In this document: positions 1 through 10,908 of the stretch, piece by piece
Layout of the letters: the number at the start of each line of letters is the position of its first letter
Numbering within the stretch: the stretch's first letter is position 1
Source of the DNA: Pollenia angustigena
Lineage: Eukaryota > Arthropoda > Insecta > Diptera > Polleniidae
Length of the DNA: 64,000 nt
Direction: 5' to 3'
Assembly (NCBI GenBank): GCA_930367215.1
Contig: OV884056.1
Location: forward strand, 285,306,067 to 285,370,066
Position numbers and translations under genes: made by a program
Notes under the pieces: generated by a model
What the model was told of the DNA's origin: nothing
The model's input: only the letters and a program-made list of their open reading frames with translations
Database searches by the model: none

Positions 1-251
1 ATATGCAATGGTTTATAACCAACAAATTTTAAGGTGTTTTATCTGGTGGATAACCAAGGAAAAAAATCAAGTGTGAATGGTGGAGTACCATAACAAACTC
101 AAGAAGTTTTAATGTTGGAGACCAATATGCTCTGGAGCGGTTTCTGAAAGGTCTTCGCCTTCGTATACGAAAGTCTAGTTGACCGAGTACTTGTTGATAA
201 GGCACCAATAAAAGCGTGTGCTACCCTGGCAATATAACTCATACAAAGTAA

Positions 252-751
252 AGGGCATAATATACCACACAAAATGCTTGGCAAACACACACATTTCCGT
301 TTGGGGTTTGCCAATAAACGGCACAAATATTCTCCGTTCAAACGTTAATTTTCATTTTTGTTTTGTTTTCAATGAATACAGATGCCAATAGTGCTGCGGC
401 AATTTTGTTGCCTTTAGCTTAAAACGGAGAAGAAATTATAAAATAAAGGCAAAACATTTAAAGTAAACAGTTTTTAAACAACTAGCTGATTTGTGGCAAG
501 CAATACTACTAAAAAAATTTAATTTAATATTAAAATTTAATTGAATTGAATGCAATTAGCATTAGACGCCACAAAAAGTTTGACAAATATCCAACATGTC
601 TGCCAAATATTAAAAATTTTTAATATTTCTGCAACCATTGCTACAAATGTTTGTCCAAACAGCAAACACCCCAATTAACAACACAAAATGTTTGTACAAA
701 CGTAAAATTTTGACATGTTTGCCAAGCCATTTGTGAGGTTTATTATGCCCT
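252..751. mobile_element. MITE with TAA target duplication
   Basis: A roughly 500-bp element whose two ends are inverted copies of each other over about 38 bp. The left end reads AGGGCATAATATACCACAC and the right end is its diverged complement, ending TATTATGCCCT. TAA flanks both sides, as expected for a 3-bp PIF/Harbinger-type duplication. A second inner inverted match pairs a GGGGTTTGCC near 303 with its complement near 672. No coding capacity is visible. Confidence 0.6.
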
Positions 752-945
752 TAAGCCAAAACCTTCTTGTTTTAAGGAAAACAAAAATTAAATTGGAGTT
801 TTTACTGCAGGCAACTATTTAGTCTTTGAAAAGCATGTCAATAGCCCAAATGGTCACATCCAAAGTCAGGAGCCTAATTGAGGCATTCGATATCGATTAA
901 TATAACAATACGTTTGAAATCAGCACTTGAAAACTCCATAACGTC

Positions 946-1165
946 GGCTTAGAGTGTAAACCTGCTAAATTCATTTTTTAAGTAAACTGAGATTTTAATG
1001 CCATATGGTAGAGAAAGATATGCCTCGTCGACCAGCATGTAGTTTTTCTTCAATTTAAGTCCTAAAGTATGTCAAATCAACAATATTTTTGGTGTTCCTC
1101 TCAAGCAGCAAATAGAAAAATAAAAAGTTTTTTGTCTCTCCTATAGCAGGCTTATACTCTAAGCC
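946..1165. mobile_element. Small inverted-repeat element (MITE)
   Basis: Inverted ends GGCTTAGAGTGTAAACCTGC and a close complement at 1144-1165 bound a 220-bp non-coding segment. I see no clear target duplication, so the superfamily is not assigned. Confidence 0.5.
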
Positions 1166-1229
1166 AAGTCACATAGGGAAATAAAGAGACATCGAGATAT
1201 TGAGCCTTATAACGGTTCTCTAAAGCGAC

Positions 1230-1783
1230 TAATGGCTAATAAATCAATGAATGCTTAAACGTTGGTTTAGTTGAACTAAACTTAAATTTATGTGTAGTTT
1301 AAACTTTAGAGCTGTAAATCAGTGCCCCATATATTATATGTAGTGCAAATACTAGAAATGTGGCAGCACTACGATAATTTCTGTCAAATTTGTATGATTT
1401 GTATTGGTAGTATAAACGCCAAATTTTATGCGTTTAGAGATGGTTTAAATAATTAATGAACTATAGATTTGCTGGCTTAAACACATTTTAAGCCAAAAAG
1501 AGAGTTCAGCTTGCACGGATTTATTAGCCCTAATGGCTATTAAATCACTGATGGTTTAAACGCTTGTTTCTAGTGTCCCATGTATTATATGTTGTTAAAA
1601 ATAACATGTGGTAGCACTACGATAAATCTTATCAAATCCATATGGTCTGTATTGGTAGTTTAAACGCTCAATTTTATGCGTTTAAAGATTGTTTATATGT
1701 TTTGTTATTTATAGATTTTTTGGTTTAAACACATTTTAAACCAAAATTGAGTTCAACTTGCTCCGATTTTTTGAGCCCTAAGT
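1230..1783. repeat. Diverged tandem duplication, about 300 + 250 bp
   Basis: Two consecutive copies share the same ordered landmarks: TAATGGCTA, a CCCATRTATTATATGT block, GGTAGCACTACGATAA (GGCAGCACTACGATAA in copy 1), AAATTTTATGCGTTTA, AACACATTTTAA and GAGTTCA. Copy 1 spans about 1230-1530 and copy 2 about 1531-1783. The second copy has small deletions. No open frame is conserved between them, so this looks like a duplicated non-coding repeat. Confidence 0.65.
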
Positions 1784-1831
1784 CATTTTTTGTAGTAGAT
1801 TGAAGTAGTAAAACAAAAAACGACTTAGGGC
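1775..1831. repeat. Short palindrome abutting the TTA MITE
   Basis: GCCCTAAGTCATTTTTTGT and its near complement ending GACTTAGGGC form a 19-bp stem with a loop of about 19 nt. The right arm overlaps the first bases of the MITE at 1828, so this MITE inserted at or generated one arm of a foldback. Confidence 0.5.
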
Positions 1832-2304
1832 GTTTTATTTTCTAAAAAAAAGTGTTGCATAAGTGTTATATGTGATTTGGCAACATTTTTAAATGCTTCC
1901 CTAATTTTTAAGAAGTGCTTCATATTTTACGTTTACAAAAGAACACAAATTTCAAAAACAATAAAGTACAATTAGCGGAAGGTAAATTTAATTACAGGTG
2001 GTGGCAAGACTACAACAATCCCAAGCCAACAGAAACAACAGATGTTTTTTGTATTGCATTGTTTGTGTTTACGGCTCGAAACTTGCCACCACCTTGTACT
2101 GAATTCGAATTGATCTAGTGCTGCACTCATGCCCCTTTATTTAAAATGAGTGTTGAACATGTAGCATTTTTTTAATTATAAAGGGAACATCATCAGAAAA
2201 GAACAATTTACACTTTTAAAATAACACATGTTTTTCAGAAAAGAACTTAAAAAAATGTAAAAGGCAGAATGAATGCAGAATTTTACTCAGAAAAGAAAAC
2301 GCCA
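1828..2304. mobile_element. TTA MITE, copy 1 (inverted relative to the copy at 7657)
   Basis: A 477-bp element with ends GGGCGTTTTATTTTCT and AGAAAAGAAAACGCCA. TTA flanks both sides (1825-1827 and 2305-2307), giving a perfect 3-bp duplication typical of PIF/Harbinger. The centre carries a hairpin in which GGTGGTGGCAAG (near 1997) is mirrored by CTTGCCACCACC (near 2083). A full second copy lies 5.3 kb away in the opposite orientation. Confidence 0.75.
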
Positions 2305-2538
2305 TTAGACGTTTACGAGATCGAGAACAGTAATAAGGTTGAACTTCACAAAGAAGATCAGCGAAGTTCGGGCTATTTGTTAGATATATCCCCACTGGTC
2401 GATTTTTCCGAAACGATTATAAAATATAAGCAAATTATTTTACTGGGATTTAAATATATTTCTACTGCCCTTATTATTTATCCCACAACTGTTATTCAAA
2501 CAAGCGTCAATTTTTTTTCTCATCACAATTATTAAAAG
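2305..2538 (+). pseudogene. Unidentified coding-like fragment next to the MITE
   Basis: An open frame runs from the MITE edge to a TAA stop at about 2538. Its residues are unlike the lysine/phenylalanine-rich noise of the AT-rich background: it starts DVYEIENSNKVELHKEDQRS and later contains SGYLLDISPLVDFSETI, then a hydrophobic stretch. The only in-frame ATG (2269) lies inside the MITE, so the true upstream part was replaced or this is an exon or a decayed gene piece. I do not recognise the family. The base composition of the first 120 nt is less AT-rich than the surroundings. It could also be a chance open frame. Confidence 0.3.
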
Positions 2539-2539
2539 T

Positions 2540-3115
2540 TTTGTAAGGAAAAAAATAAATTTTTTTTTTTTCAAAAAAATAAAACTGATATGTGAGTATG
2601 AATTAACAAAACGATAAAAATAAATTTCATTCATAAATCTTATTGCCACATTTGTTGGTAATTTGACTGGCCGACCGGCCAATCACGTTTTAAATAAAAT
2701 ATTTTTAAAACATTTTTTAAATATTTGTACGACTCTGTTATTAATTATTTTTTTATTGGCACACTAATAATTTCTTAATTAATAAACATTTTTTGTATTA
2801 ATTGTTTAATAATTATAAACTGCTCCTAAAAGCGTTAAACTTAAAATTGTTAAGAATTAGAGGAAATTTTAAAGTAGTGGGTCTATGATTTTGCGATTGT
2901 TTTTATAGTTTTTTTTTTAAGTGAATCATTAGCAAATAATTATTTTTTTTTTAAATTTTATTATTTTTATAACAAATTAGCCATTTTAAACAACAAAAAG
3001 AAGAAAAGTTTATGACAGTTGCTTGGCAGGTTTAACATTTTAGGTGTTTAGCAGATATAATTAACCCTTTAAGAAATTCGGGGCACTATTTGTTTTAATT
3101 TTTTAATTTGTTTTA
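2540..3115. other. AT-rich spacer, nothing recognised
   Basis: Long T and A runs with no inverted ends, coding frame or repeat that I can place. Confidence 0.5.
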
Positions 3116-3119
3116 GAAC

Positions 3120-3560
3120 ATGACATTTGACTAGCTGAAGTGCACGCCAGAGACAAAAATTTCTACAAGACCACACAAAATGTAGGATTTGCAGATGATA
3201 TTTACAGAAATAGCAAAACATTTTTCAAGATCGACACTTAAGCGAAAGATGTGGGAATAATTTTGAATCAATAAAAGTTTTAATTAAACACGGTTAGAAC
3301 GAATTGGAAAACATGCACTAGTCGGTACAAAATTTTTCAAAAGAGTCGAAGAATTTTCATATCTCGGACGTTAACTCTTTAGGGATTTGCATGCGGAAGT
3401 GCGTAGAAACATTGCAAATGCTTCTCTTTAGGCACATTATATGGTGAACGAAAAAACCTCATCTACAAATACTGCTATATGTGACACAGACGTGGACATT
3501 GTCAAAATACGTGGAAAATGCTCTTATTAAGTTCATAGGAAAATTCCTAAGCATAAATTT
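3120..3560 (+). pseudogene. Decayed non-LTR retrotransposon RT fragment
   Basis: Translation in shifting frames gives VGFADDIYRNSKTFFKIDT, the FADD box of a reverse transcriptase, then AKDVGIILNQ, then RVEEFSYLGR followed by DLHAEVRRNIANAS. This order (FADD, then a YLG box, then a basic R-x-R-I/N block) is standard for the palm and thumb of LINE reverse transcriptases. Stop codons and frameshifts interrupt it several times. The 5' half with the endonuclease and the 3' end are absent. The clade is not assigned. It may belong with the better preserved C-terminal LINE fragment at 39755, but the two do not overlap enough to tell. Confidence 0.6.
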
Positions 3561-3703
3561 TAGGATTGTTGAAAACTAATGGAAAATTAATAATATCAAT
3601 TAAACATTTTTTTATATTAACAACATTGCATACAGTTTAGTCGTTGTAAGATGGGACCGTAACTGTTAAGACTTTTTTTAAAAAATTAAAAAAATAACTA
3701 TTA

Positions 3704-4618
3704 TGGGGTGATTTTTTAGCTATTATCTTTTTGGCAACACTGGTTTAAACAGCTGACTCACGTTTCGTGTTTTGTTTCACTGTCAAACATCTTCAGTTTG
3801 GCCTATAATTTGACCATGAATCGTCTTACAAACGAACAACGCTTGCAAATTATTGAATTTTATTATCAAAATGCGTGCTCTGTTAAGAAAGTTCATCGCG
3901 CGCTTCTTGTGTTCAGCGACGAAGCTCATTTTTGGCTCAATGGGTACCTTAATAAGCAGAATTGTCGATTTTGGAGTGAAGATCAGACAGAAGCATTGCA
4001 AGAGTCACAGTTTGGTGCGGTTTGTGGGCTGGTGGCATCATTGGACCGTACTTCTTCAAAGATGATGCGAATCGTAACGCAACTGTGAATGGTGAGCGCT
4101 ACCGTGAGATGATATCCAAATTTTTTTTTTGCCCAATATGCAAGAGCTTGACTTGCATGACATGTGGCTTCAACAAGACGGTGCCACATGCCACACAGCA
4201 CGCTTAACAATGGACTTACTGAGAGGCGAGTTCGGTGAACATTTTATTTCACGTTCGGGACCGGTCAGTTGGCCGCCTAGATCGTGCGATTTAACGCCTT
4301 TAGACTATTTTTTGTGGGGCTATGTTAAAGCTCATGTCTAAACACACATGCTCGCTTCAATTGACGCATTGGAAGACAACATTGAAGCATTTATTCATGA
4401 GATACCGGCCGAAATGTTGGAAAGAGTATGCCAAAATTGGACTAAGCGGATGGACCATTTGAGGCGCAGTCACGGTCAACATTTGCATGAAATAATCTTC
4501 AAACATTAAATTATATGGACCGTACTATCGCTTCAAATAAAGATTTCATGCATTTTTCTGAATTTTATGTGTTTAAAAAAAAAAAAAACTTTCCTATAGC
4601 TCTTAAAAAATCACCAGA
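3704..4618 (+). mobile_element. mariner-type element (DD41D), deletion derivative, copy 1
   Basis: TA-flanked element with ends TGGGGTGATTTTTTAGC and the complement of TCTGGTGATTTTTTAAGAGC. The transposase starts at 3816 with MNRLTNEQRLQIIEFYYQ, an N-terminal helix-turn-helix, then jumps from VHRALL directly to VFSDEAHFWLNG, so the second HTH and linker are deleted. Catalytic motifs SDEAHF, QQDGATCH and LTPLDYFLWG are present. I count 41 residues between the second and third Asp, matching DD41D relatives of mariner. A second deletion removes the block between EALQE and SQFGAV, frameshifts surround 4000-4135, and a TAA interrupts after KAHV. Not functional. Same family as 25148 and 52055. Confidence 0.85.
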
Positions 4619-5180
4619 TATTTTTTGACCAGATTTTTTTTGTTTAAAAAGACTGATATTTTTCAGTCAAACCAAAAGTTAAAATTTGGCTTATGTTTTT
4701 TTAGTCAAAAATAAAGGTTAAAATTTGACTGACTGGTTTTTTTAAGTTAAAAAGAGAAATTTGATAATTATCCTTTTTATTAAATATGTATGCAATACAT
4801 TTTTCGAAGCTATTAAAAAATTCAATAAAAAAAAAGAAAAAAGCGTTAATATCTTGATTGTCTTCATATTATGGATTAGCTTTAAACTTCGTTTTATTAT
4901 TACATGTGACCAAAAGGATAACGGTCAGTTACAAAAAAAAACAGTTAAAAAATAACAATTATTTTACGACTTTTGTGAAAAAAGTAAAAAAAAAAGTATG
5001 TATTTAAAAAATTTTATTTCTTAGCTAATAATCATCACAACCCAGTAAAAACTTCGCCTACAAAATAATGTGTTGAGTAATCAGAAAAACATAACATCAC
5101 TACTTACAATTCTACTGAAAGAATCAATGAATTTTACAAGGGATGTCCCAAAATGAACGCATTCAAAAGTAAGTCATTAT
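4619..5180. other. A-rich spacer, nothing recognised
   Basis: Low-complexity A and T runs. A few short TTAGTCAAA repeats near 4660-4735 are the only structure. Confidence 0.4.
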
Positions 5181-5185
5181 TTTTA

Positions 5186-6117
5186 GACCCTCCACCACAA
5201 TTAGTTGTGAAGAGGGTATATTAAGTTTGTCATTCCGTGTGAAACTTTTTTATTATTCATCTCAGACCCCATAAAGAATATATATTCTGGGTCCTTGAGT
5301 AATTCTTAGTCGATTTAGCCATGTCCGTCTGTCTGTCTGTTGAAAACACGCTCACTTTCGAACAACTCAAAAGAAATAAACAAACTTGAGGCCAAATTGC
5401 TTGTAGTTATCCTAAGCAGTTTGGGATTGAAATCCAGCAAAATCGGTTCAGTAGGACCAGAGCTATGAATCAAAATGTGGAACCACCACCTAAAAAAATT
5501 GATAATTTTGTTACAAAAAATAACATAAATGCTGGAACAAGGCACGGAACGAGATAAAATTTTGCAAAAATTTGTTTTATTAGACTAGAAATAACACTGT
5601 GAAATTTCGTGATGATCGGTCCATAATTTACCTTAGGCCCCATAGAAACCCTACTCCCGGAAAACAGTTTAGTACGCCTAAAACCGAAAATAATAATGCA
5701 ATCATAGCAAATTTTGGCTCGTCACACTTTTATAGAACTATAAATGATACTGTGAAATTTCGTGAAGATCGGTACATAATTTACCCTAGGCCCCATAGAA
5801 ACCCTACTCCCGTAAAACAGTTTAGTACACCTAAAACCAGAATTTATAATGCTATCATAACAGAAATTGGTACGTCACAGTTTTAAAGGACTAGAAATGA
5901 CGCTGTGAAATTTCGTGATGATCGGTCCATAATTTACCCAAGGCCCCATATAAACCCTACTACCGGAAAACAGTTTAGTCGCCTAAAACCATAATTAATA
6001 ACAAATCGTCACAGTTTAAGATAATAATAACATCATACAGATATTACTCCTTAAACATTTGAACTGTCAGGGTATCAAAGATTCGGCACATCCGAATATA
6101 GCACTCTAACTTGTTTT
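5186..6117 (+). mobile_element. mini-me-like repeat with three 153-bp units
   Basis: Starts with the terminal hairpin ACCCTCCACCACAATTAG / TTGTGAAGAGGGT, followed by the core TTTGTCATTCCGTGTGAAAC, a TA-rich tract before CTGGGTCC, and the GTCY tract GTCCGTCTGTCTGTCTG. This matches the mini-me layout known from Diptera (two proto-microsatellite tracts around a core). From 5583 three tandem units of about 153 bp follow, each with TGAAATTTCGTGAWGATCGG and GGCCCCATA. The element ends with ATTCGGCAC..CCGAATATAGC and AACTTGTTTT. The 95-codon open frame through the units exists only because 153 is divisible by three; I do not consider it a gene. Confidence 0.7.
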
Positions 6118-6426
6118 ACTTAAATACATCCAGAAAAAGTGGTAATAGAAGTTGTTATAGATGTAGTTATAGAACAAAGCTACTTAATAATGAGTTAAAG
6201 AAGCTATTTATTTTGAAAAAGTAAGCGAAGTTTTTACTGGGAATTATATACTCCAAAAACTTATAGGCAAATGCTTTCTGTCTGACTTTTTGGAACTGAA
6301 ATTTTGATTATTTTCGATCCCTGGATATAAGAAAACGTTTAATTCATTTGATTAAATGTTTAATTAAAGCTGATTTTATTTTTGATCAATGGTATGTAAT
6401 GTAACCTATGTGAAAACTTTAAAGTA

Positions 6427-7433
6427 CACTCACAGAAATATGCATCTTCATATTGATGATGCCCTAACATTAGAATTGTGACATCAATGTTACTACTACA
6501 AATGGCATCAGTGATGCAAAAAGTAACATCAATCCAATGAATAACGTCTTTGTACAATTTTGTCATTTTTTACGTGTCATCTATTTTATGACTATAGTGA
6601 CATCAATTCGATGCCACATTTTTTATATTATTAAAATTATTTTCATGATAACAATGTATTATAAGTCTGTGTTCATACGGCTCATGTCTGATTGACAAGA
6701 TTGCTACTTTATAGGCGAGAGGGACGTGGGGAAAAGAAACGAGTACACAGATGCATGTACCGTCTTTACGTTTTGCTTTTTCATTCGTTGTTTAATTTTG
6801 TTATTGTTTTCAATATCAAAAAAGCACATGTCGTCAACATGACATGAATCATTTAAACGCCAATTCACGTTCAAAGAAGAAAAAGAAAGAATCTTGTCAA
6901 TAAGACATGAGCCGTATGAACTCAGACTTACAAGCAAAAATTCCTATAATTTATTTTTTAAAATTATTTAGTTAGTATATACATCAAGTTTTTAAAGTTG
7001 CATGATTACGAAAACCATATGGGGCATGTTGCAGGTGTCTTATTATTAGGAGTTCTGCTTTAAACCAAGGTCGTAATTCAACAAACGTGAAACAAACATA
7101 TGTAACGGGTAAGTAAATAATAATATTCTCTCACTTTGACTTAAGTCAATTCCAATGACTTCGTCTTAATGACAAACTGTCATTAAATTGATGCTAATGT
7201 GTCCTTTCTCCGATGTTACTGCGTCATCGCACTGAGGACATGTTCGTCATTTCTGTGATGCCGATGTGTCATCCCATTGAATAAGTTCATTTTGACCCTG
7301 ATGACACTTTGGGCAAGTGATGTTAAGGTTGACATCCCCATGATGAAAAGTGTCATGGGGTCAAAAACGAAGACACTTGTCATAGTACTGATGTCAAAAT
7401 TCATCAGCGTTATGACGCCTTTTCTATCAGTGA
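6427..7433. mobile_element. Element dense in TGACATCA / TGATGTCA motifs
   Basis: From the left end (CACTCACAGAAATATGC) to the right end (complement of CACTGATAGAAAAGGCG), both outer parts are packed with TGACATCA, TGATGTCA, GTGTCAT and GATGCC on both strands. I count more than a dozen within each flank of about 250-300 bp. Such clusters look like subterminal transposase-binding repeats, though they also resemble CRE/ATF half sites. A separate MITE (6664-6928) sits inside. No coding frame. Confidence 0.45.
6664..6928. mobile_element. AGTCTG MITE, copy 1 (nested)
   Basis: Ends AGTCTGTGTTCATACGGCTC and its complement, with inverted identity continuing through CATGTCT and TTGACAAGATT. TA is present on both sides. 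A related diverged copy lies at 59429 in the opposite internal orientation. No coding capacity. Confidence 0.65.
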
Positions 7434-7656
7434 AATGTCATAGCGTTGTCTCACTTACACACTTTTCATTAGGTCTGCGATTTCCATTTTCCAATGCATG
7501 CTGTTCGTCCATATTCTTAGAACGATGAACCGACCAATTATCTTTCCGAATCAATAAATTTGAGTTAAAATGCCATCGATATTGGTGAAAATGCATATTT
7601 TGGGTTTAAAAAAATATTTTGGCATATATTGACATTTTTGAGTTATTTTTCTTTTA

Positions 7657-8137
7657 TGGCGTATTCTTTTCTGAGTAAAATTCTGCATTTATTCTGCCGT
7701 TTACATTTTTGATGTTCTTTTCTTGAAAAACATGTGTAATTTTAAAAATGTAAAGCGTTCTTTTCTAATGATGTTCCCTTTAAAATTAAAAAAAATTCTA
7801 CATGTTCAACACTCATTTTAATTAAAGGGGCATGAGTGCAGCAACAGAACAATGCGAATTCAGTTCAAGGTGGTGGCAAGTTTCAAGCCGTAAACACTAA
7901 CAATGCAATGCAAAAAACATTTGCTGTTTCTGTTGGCTTTGGATTGTTGTAGTCTTGCCACCACCTGCAAATGAATTAACCTTGCGCTAATTGCACTTTA
8001 TTGTTTAATGCCGAAATTTGTGTTCTTTTGTAAACGTAAAATATTAAACATTTCTTAAAAATTAGGGAAGCATTTTAAAATGTTGCCAAGTCACATGTTA
8101 CACTTATGCAACACTTTGTTTAGAAAAGAAAACGCCA
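7657..8137. mobile_element. TTA MITE, copy 2
   Basis: Inverted copy of the element at 1828. Ends are TGGCGTATTCTTTTCT and AGAAAAGAAAACGCCA, flanked by TTA on both sides (7654-7656 and 8138-8140). It keeps the GGTGGTGGCAAG / CTTGCCACCACC hairpin. Because both copies have their own intact target duplication, they are independent insertions and not the ends of one 6-kb element. Confidence 0.75.
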
Positions 8138-8140
8138 TTA

Positions 8141-9540
8141 AATTTTCATATAATAAAAAAGTGCTTAAAAAAAACTTCAAAAACCAAAAAAATGTTCCAA
8201 AAAAAATTTTAAATCAATTAATTATTTTTTTTGGAGCTCTGCTTAAACTAGAAGATTTTTCAGATATGGATGAAAGATCCTTCTATTTTCAACTTATTTT
8301 TGTTTTTAACTAAATTAAAAAAAAACTATTTTTAATGGACATTTTTAAGTTTTTTTTTTTATTTTCTTAGTGAATATTTTGGATCTTTTAGTGCATTTTT
8401 TAAGCGCATATTTCCGATTTTTTTTATTGCATGAGAATCTTAGCCCTACTAATCATTATTTCTCCCTTTTACACAAACTAGCTAAGAGATTATTGTCACA
8501 GTGAGTTAAATTTTAAAAGATTTTGTTAGTCCACTTTGGAAAAAAAACATCTATTTGTAGGTGAATTTTATTCAATATTAAGTCTTTTTTAATAAATCTC
8601 AATGGGTTAATAAACAATAGAGTCATTTTGTTTTCAATATAATTTTCTTATTATGCCCACATATTTAAAGATAAATAACCATAAATATTTTTCTTAATAT
8701 TGTCAACCTTCAGAACACATTTAAAAATAATTCACATCAGTTTAAGTTTTACCATTCGAAAAGATTTCGCATCATAAAATCTATAAATTATAGCATTTAA
8801 TCATTTCATCTCTTTAAATTACTGCATACAATTTTATTTACAAAGAAAATTGTTCGTTTAAAAATAAATTAAAATTACTACAAGCAAGAAAAATTCTAAA
8901 AAAACCTCATCAACAATTTTTGTTAGTGTAATTTTAATATGCTCATGCAAACAAACAAAAATAAAGAACAAAAACAAAAAAAGAAAATACTTAAAAACAA
9001 AATAACAATTGCAAACATTTTATTTACAATTTTGATAGAAAAGTCGAGCGGCAATGTCACTGTTAAAGTAAAAATATCTGGCTTTTAGCCAGAAACTAAC
9101 AAACCAAACAAATTATGTAGTATATCGTACAAGTATCATCTGCATCATACACGAATGAGTACATATTGCACTTTAAAGCCGCCAGTATATTAAAAATATT
9201 CAAAACCAAAAACAGATGATTTCTCTATGTCGAAATTCGAACATTGCTCAACGTTTCAGTTAACTTTATGACTGCATATTCTTGCATCAAGTAAATGAGA
9301 GTTTAAATATAAATTGTTCACATTATTTTACTTTTGTTTTTAAAACCGGCAAATAGAAACAAATAAATTGGGGGAAAAAATCATTTGGACACTTTGATAT
9401 TTGAGTATGATTAGACGGAAATTATGTCAATCGTTTTAAAAAAACGGCTAATTGATGAAAAGCAAAGACTGTGTAGAAATTTGTGTGAGTTAATGGAAAT
9501 ATTTAAAAAAGGTGTTAAAATAATATTAATGACCTACTTT
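8141..9540. other. AT-rich spacer, nothing recognised
   Basis: Long stretch of A/T-rich DNA without inverted ends, motifs or believable coding frames. It is consistent with intronic or intergenic DNA. Confidence 0.5.
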
Positions 9541-9963
9541 CAACTTTATTAAGACCTTCGCCACTGGTGGAAAGGGTATGCATAACTTTGTCATTCCGTT
9601 CGTAATTTCTACAATATTGATCCTTGACCCTATAAAATGTATATTCTGGATCCTTATGAGAAGAGGAGTTAAAATCACGATGTCCGTTGAAATGGGATTA
9701 CCAAAAACCCGAAATATAATTGGAACCAGCTGTTTGCTATTAAAATAAGGGCTGATCGGCCTAAAAATTGCTCAGATATCAGCAAAAAACCATACTGAAT
9801 CTAATTTTTTCCATAAAATGACAAGAGCCAAAATTTTCAAATGAGGCACCAGCATATTGGTTATCAAAACACAACATCCGAAAAAATGTGTGCGGGATAA
9901 AAGAAGTGGGCGTGGTTTCTGTATATCTAGAGAACCTAAGGGCCAAATTTTTCAAAATAGGTA
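9541..9963 (+). mobile_element. mini-me-like repeat, second subtype
   Basis: CCTTCGCCACTGGTGGAAAGGG hairpin start (only the outer bases pair), then TTTGTCATTCCGTTCGTAAT, a TATAAAATGTATATTCTGG tract and a reduced GTCC tract. Further in is the segment AACATCCGAAAAAATGTG followed by AGAAGTGGGCGTGG. The same segment recurs at 10801-10845 on the other side of the Harbinger-like element, and in minus orientation near 35605-35640. The Harbinger-like element therefore interrupts, or lies between, mini-me sequence. Confidence 0.55.
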
Positions 9964-10181
9964 AACGAATCTTGCAAATGAAATGCGATGCGAATGAAAA
10001 TTGGTATTCTGTTAGACTTTCGCAATCGCATTCGCAATTTATTTCAAATCTTGGCAACACTGCTCAAATAAACGTCAGTGTCAACAAACGTCAAATTAAA
10101 AATAAATAAATTGTTTGTGTTGGGCTGTGAAAATTATTTATAAAATTTATTTAGGACATTCTGTAAGAAAAATAAATAAAA

Positions 10182-10246
10182 ATGGATTCTGTGGCACTGT
10201 AGTTCGATGACGAAGAAGGGCTTGAGCAAAATGAAAATGTTTGGTG
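10182..10246 (+). pseudogene. Start of a Harbinger-like transposase ORF, truncated
   Basis: ATG-led peptide MDSVAL, a stop, then FDDEEGLEQNENVW, after which the frame dissolves. A short acidic leader is usual for PIF/Harbinger transposases, and its placement opposite the Myb/SANT exon supports that reading. The assignment is inference from context, because no catalytic motif remains. Confidence 0.35.
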
Positions 10247-10325
10247 TGTACTTTTAAATCGGCCCAAACCTATTTAAATTAAAGCTGAAGTCAAATATTT
10301 TTGAACTGGTATACATATTTCATAC

Positions 10326-10580
10326 TTTCTTCCATCCTGGAGCTTCTCTAATAGGTGGTCCATTGATATTTAGTTCTTCAGTTAACGTTTGCCACAAAGT
10401 ATTTGCCGACTGACGTGCATTTGGCATTTTCAAATGGCCTCTTACCAATTGGCTGTGCTTATTCATTAATTCTATCATTATTTCAAATTGACGCTTTTAA
10501 GTGGTCTTATTGCTTGCTTCCCTGAATTAAATATAAATATATGATGAATAAATAAATAAAATATTATCTTTCACTTACAT
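10326..10580 (-). pseudogene. Myb/SANT-like (zeste-type) DNA-binding protein exon of a Harbinger element
   Basis: On the minus strand a consensus donor (CAT|GTAAGTGA at 10579/10578) and acceptor (TTTAATTCAG|GG at 10522/10521) bracket a 57-nt intron that splits the ATG codon. The spliced frame reads MEASNKTT, a TAA stop at codon 9, then KRQFEIMIELMNKHSQL, VRGHLKMPNARQSANTLW and QTLTEELNINGPPIREAPGW, ending KKV. This pattern (a helix with a W, NGPPI-x-x-APGWKKVW) is the Myb/SANT-like domain of the accessory DNA-binding protein that Harbinger elements use beside their transposase. The stop codon and loss of the downstream part make it a pseudogene. Except for that stop, the domain is uninterrupted for 57 codons. 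Confidence 0.65.
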
Positions 10581-10908
10581 GTTTGTACTGTTTGCGAATG
10601 TTTTTTTGTTGTCGAATAAATTTTGCGAATTTGGCATGTGTTTGACATTTGTTTTCGCTTTCCACCTTTTCGCATTTGAAATGCGATTAAAAAAAAACTT
10701 TGCGAATATCGCAATACCGAATAGCATTTGTTCGCATTTATGTATTTTCACATCGCATTGATTTTCGCATCGATTTTCAGAATAAGCCTCTTGGTTATTA
10801 ATATACAACATCCGACAAAATGTGGGCAGGATTGGAGAAGTGAGCGTGGCACAAAAAAGACTTATTTATTCCGGGTTATCCATTTTGCGGTTTCAAAAGT
10901 TAACGTAA

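Larger units (their letters stand above)
9964..10790. mobile_element. Decayed PIF/Harbinger-like element
   Basis: The outer parts of both ends are rich in GCGAA and TGCGAT repeats in inverted arrangement. The interior holds the beginnings of two diverging genes, as in Harbinger elements: a short ATG-led acidic start on the plus strand (10182) and a Myb/SANT-like exon on the minus strand (10326-10580). The middle, which would hold the DDE nuclease, is missing. Exact termini are uncertain. Confidence 0.5.

Noticed and set aside
5599..5886. 95-codon open frame with internal 51-residue repeat
   Set aside because: It tracks the 153-bp mini-me tandem unit; other copies of the unit break the frame.
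1828..8137. One 6.3-kb transposon with 480-bp terminal inverted repeats
   Set aside because: Each 480-bp copy has its own complete ends and its own TTA duplication, so they are two separate MITEs.
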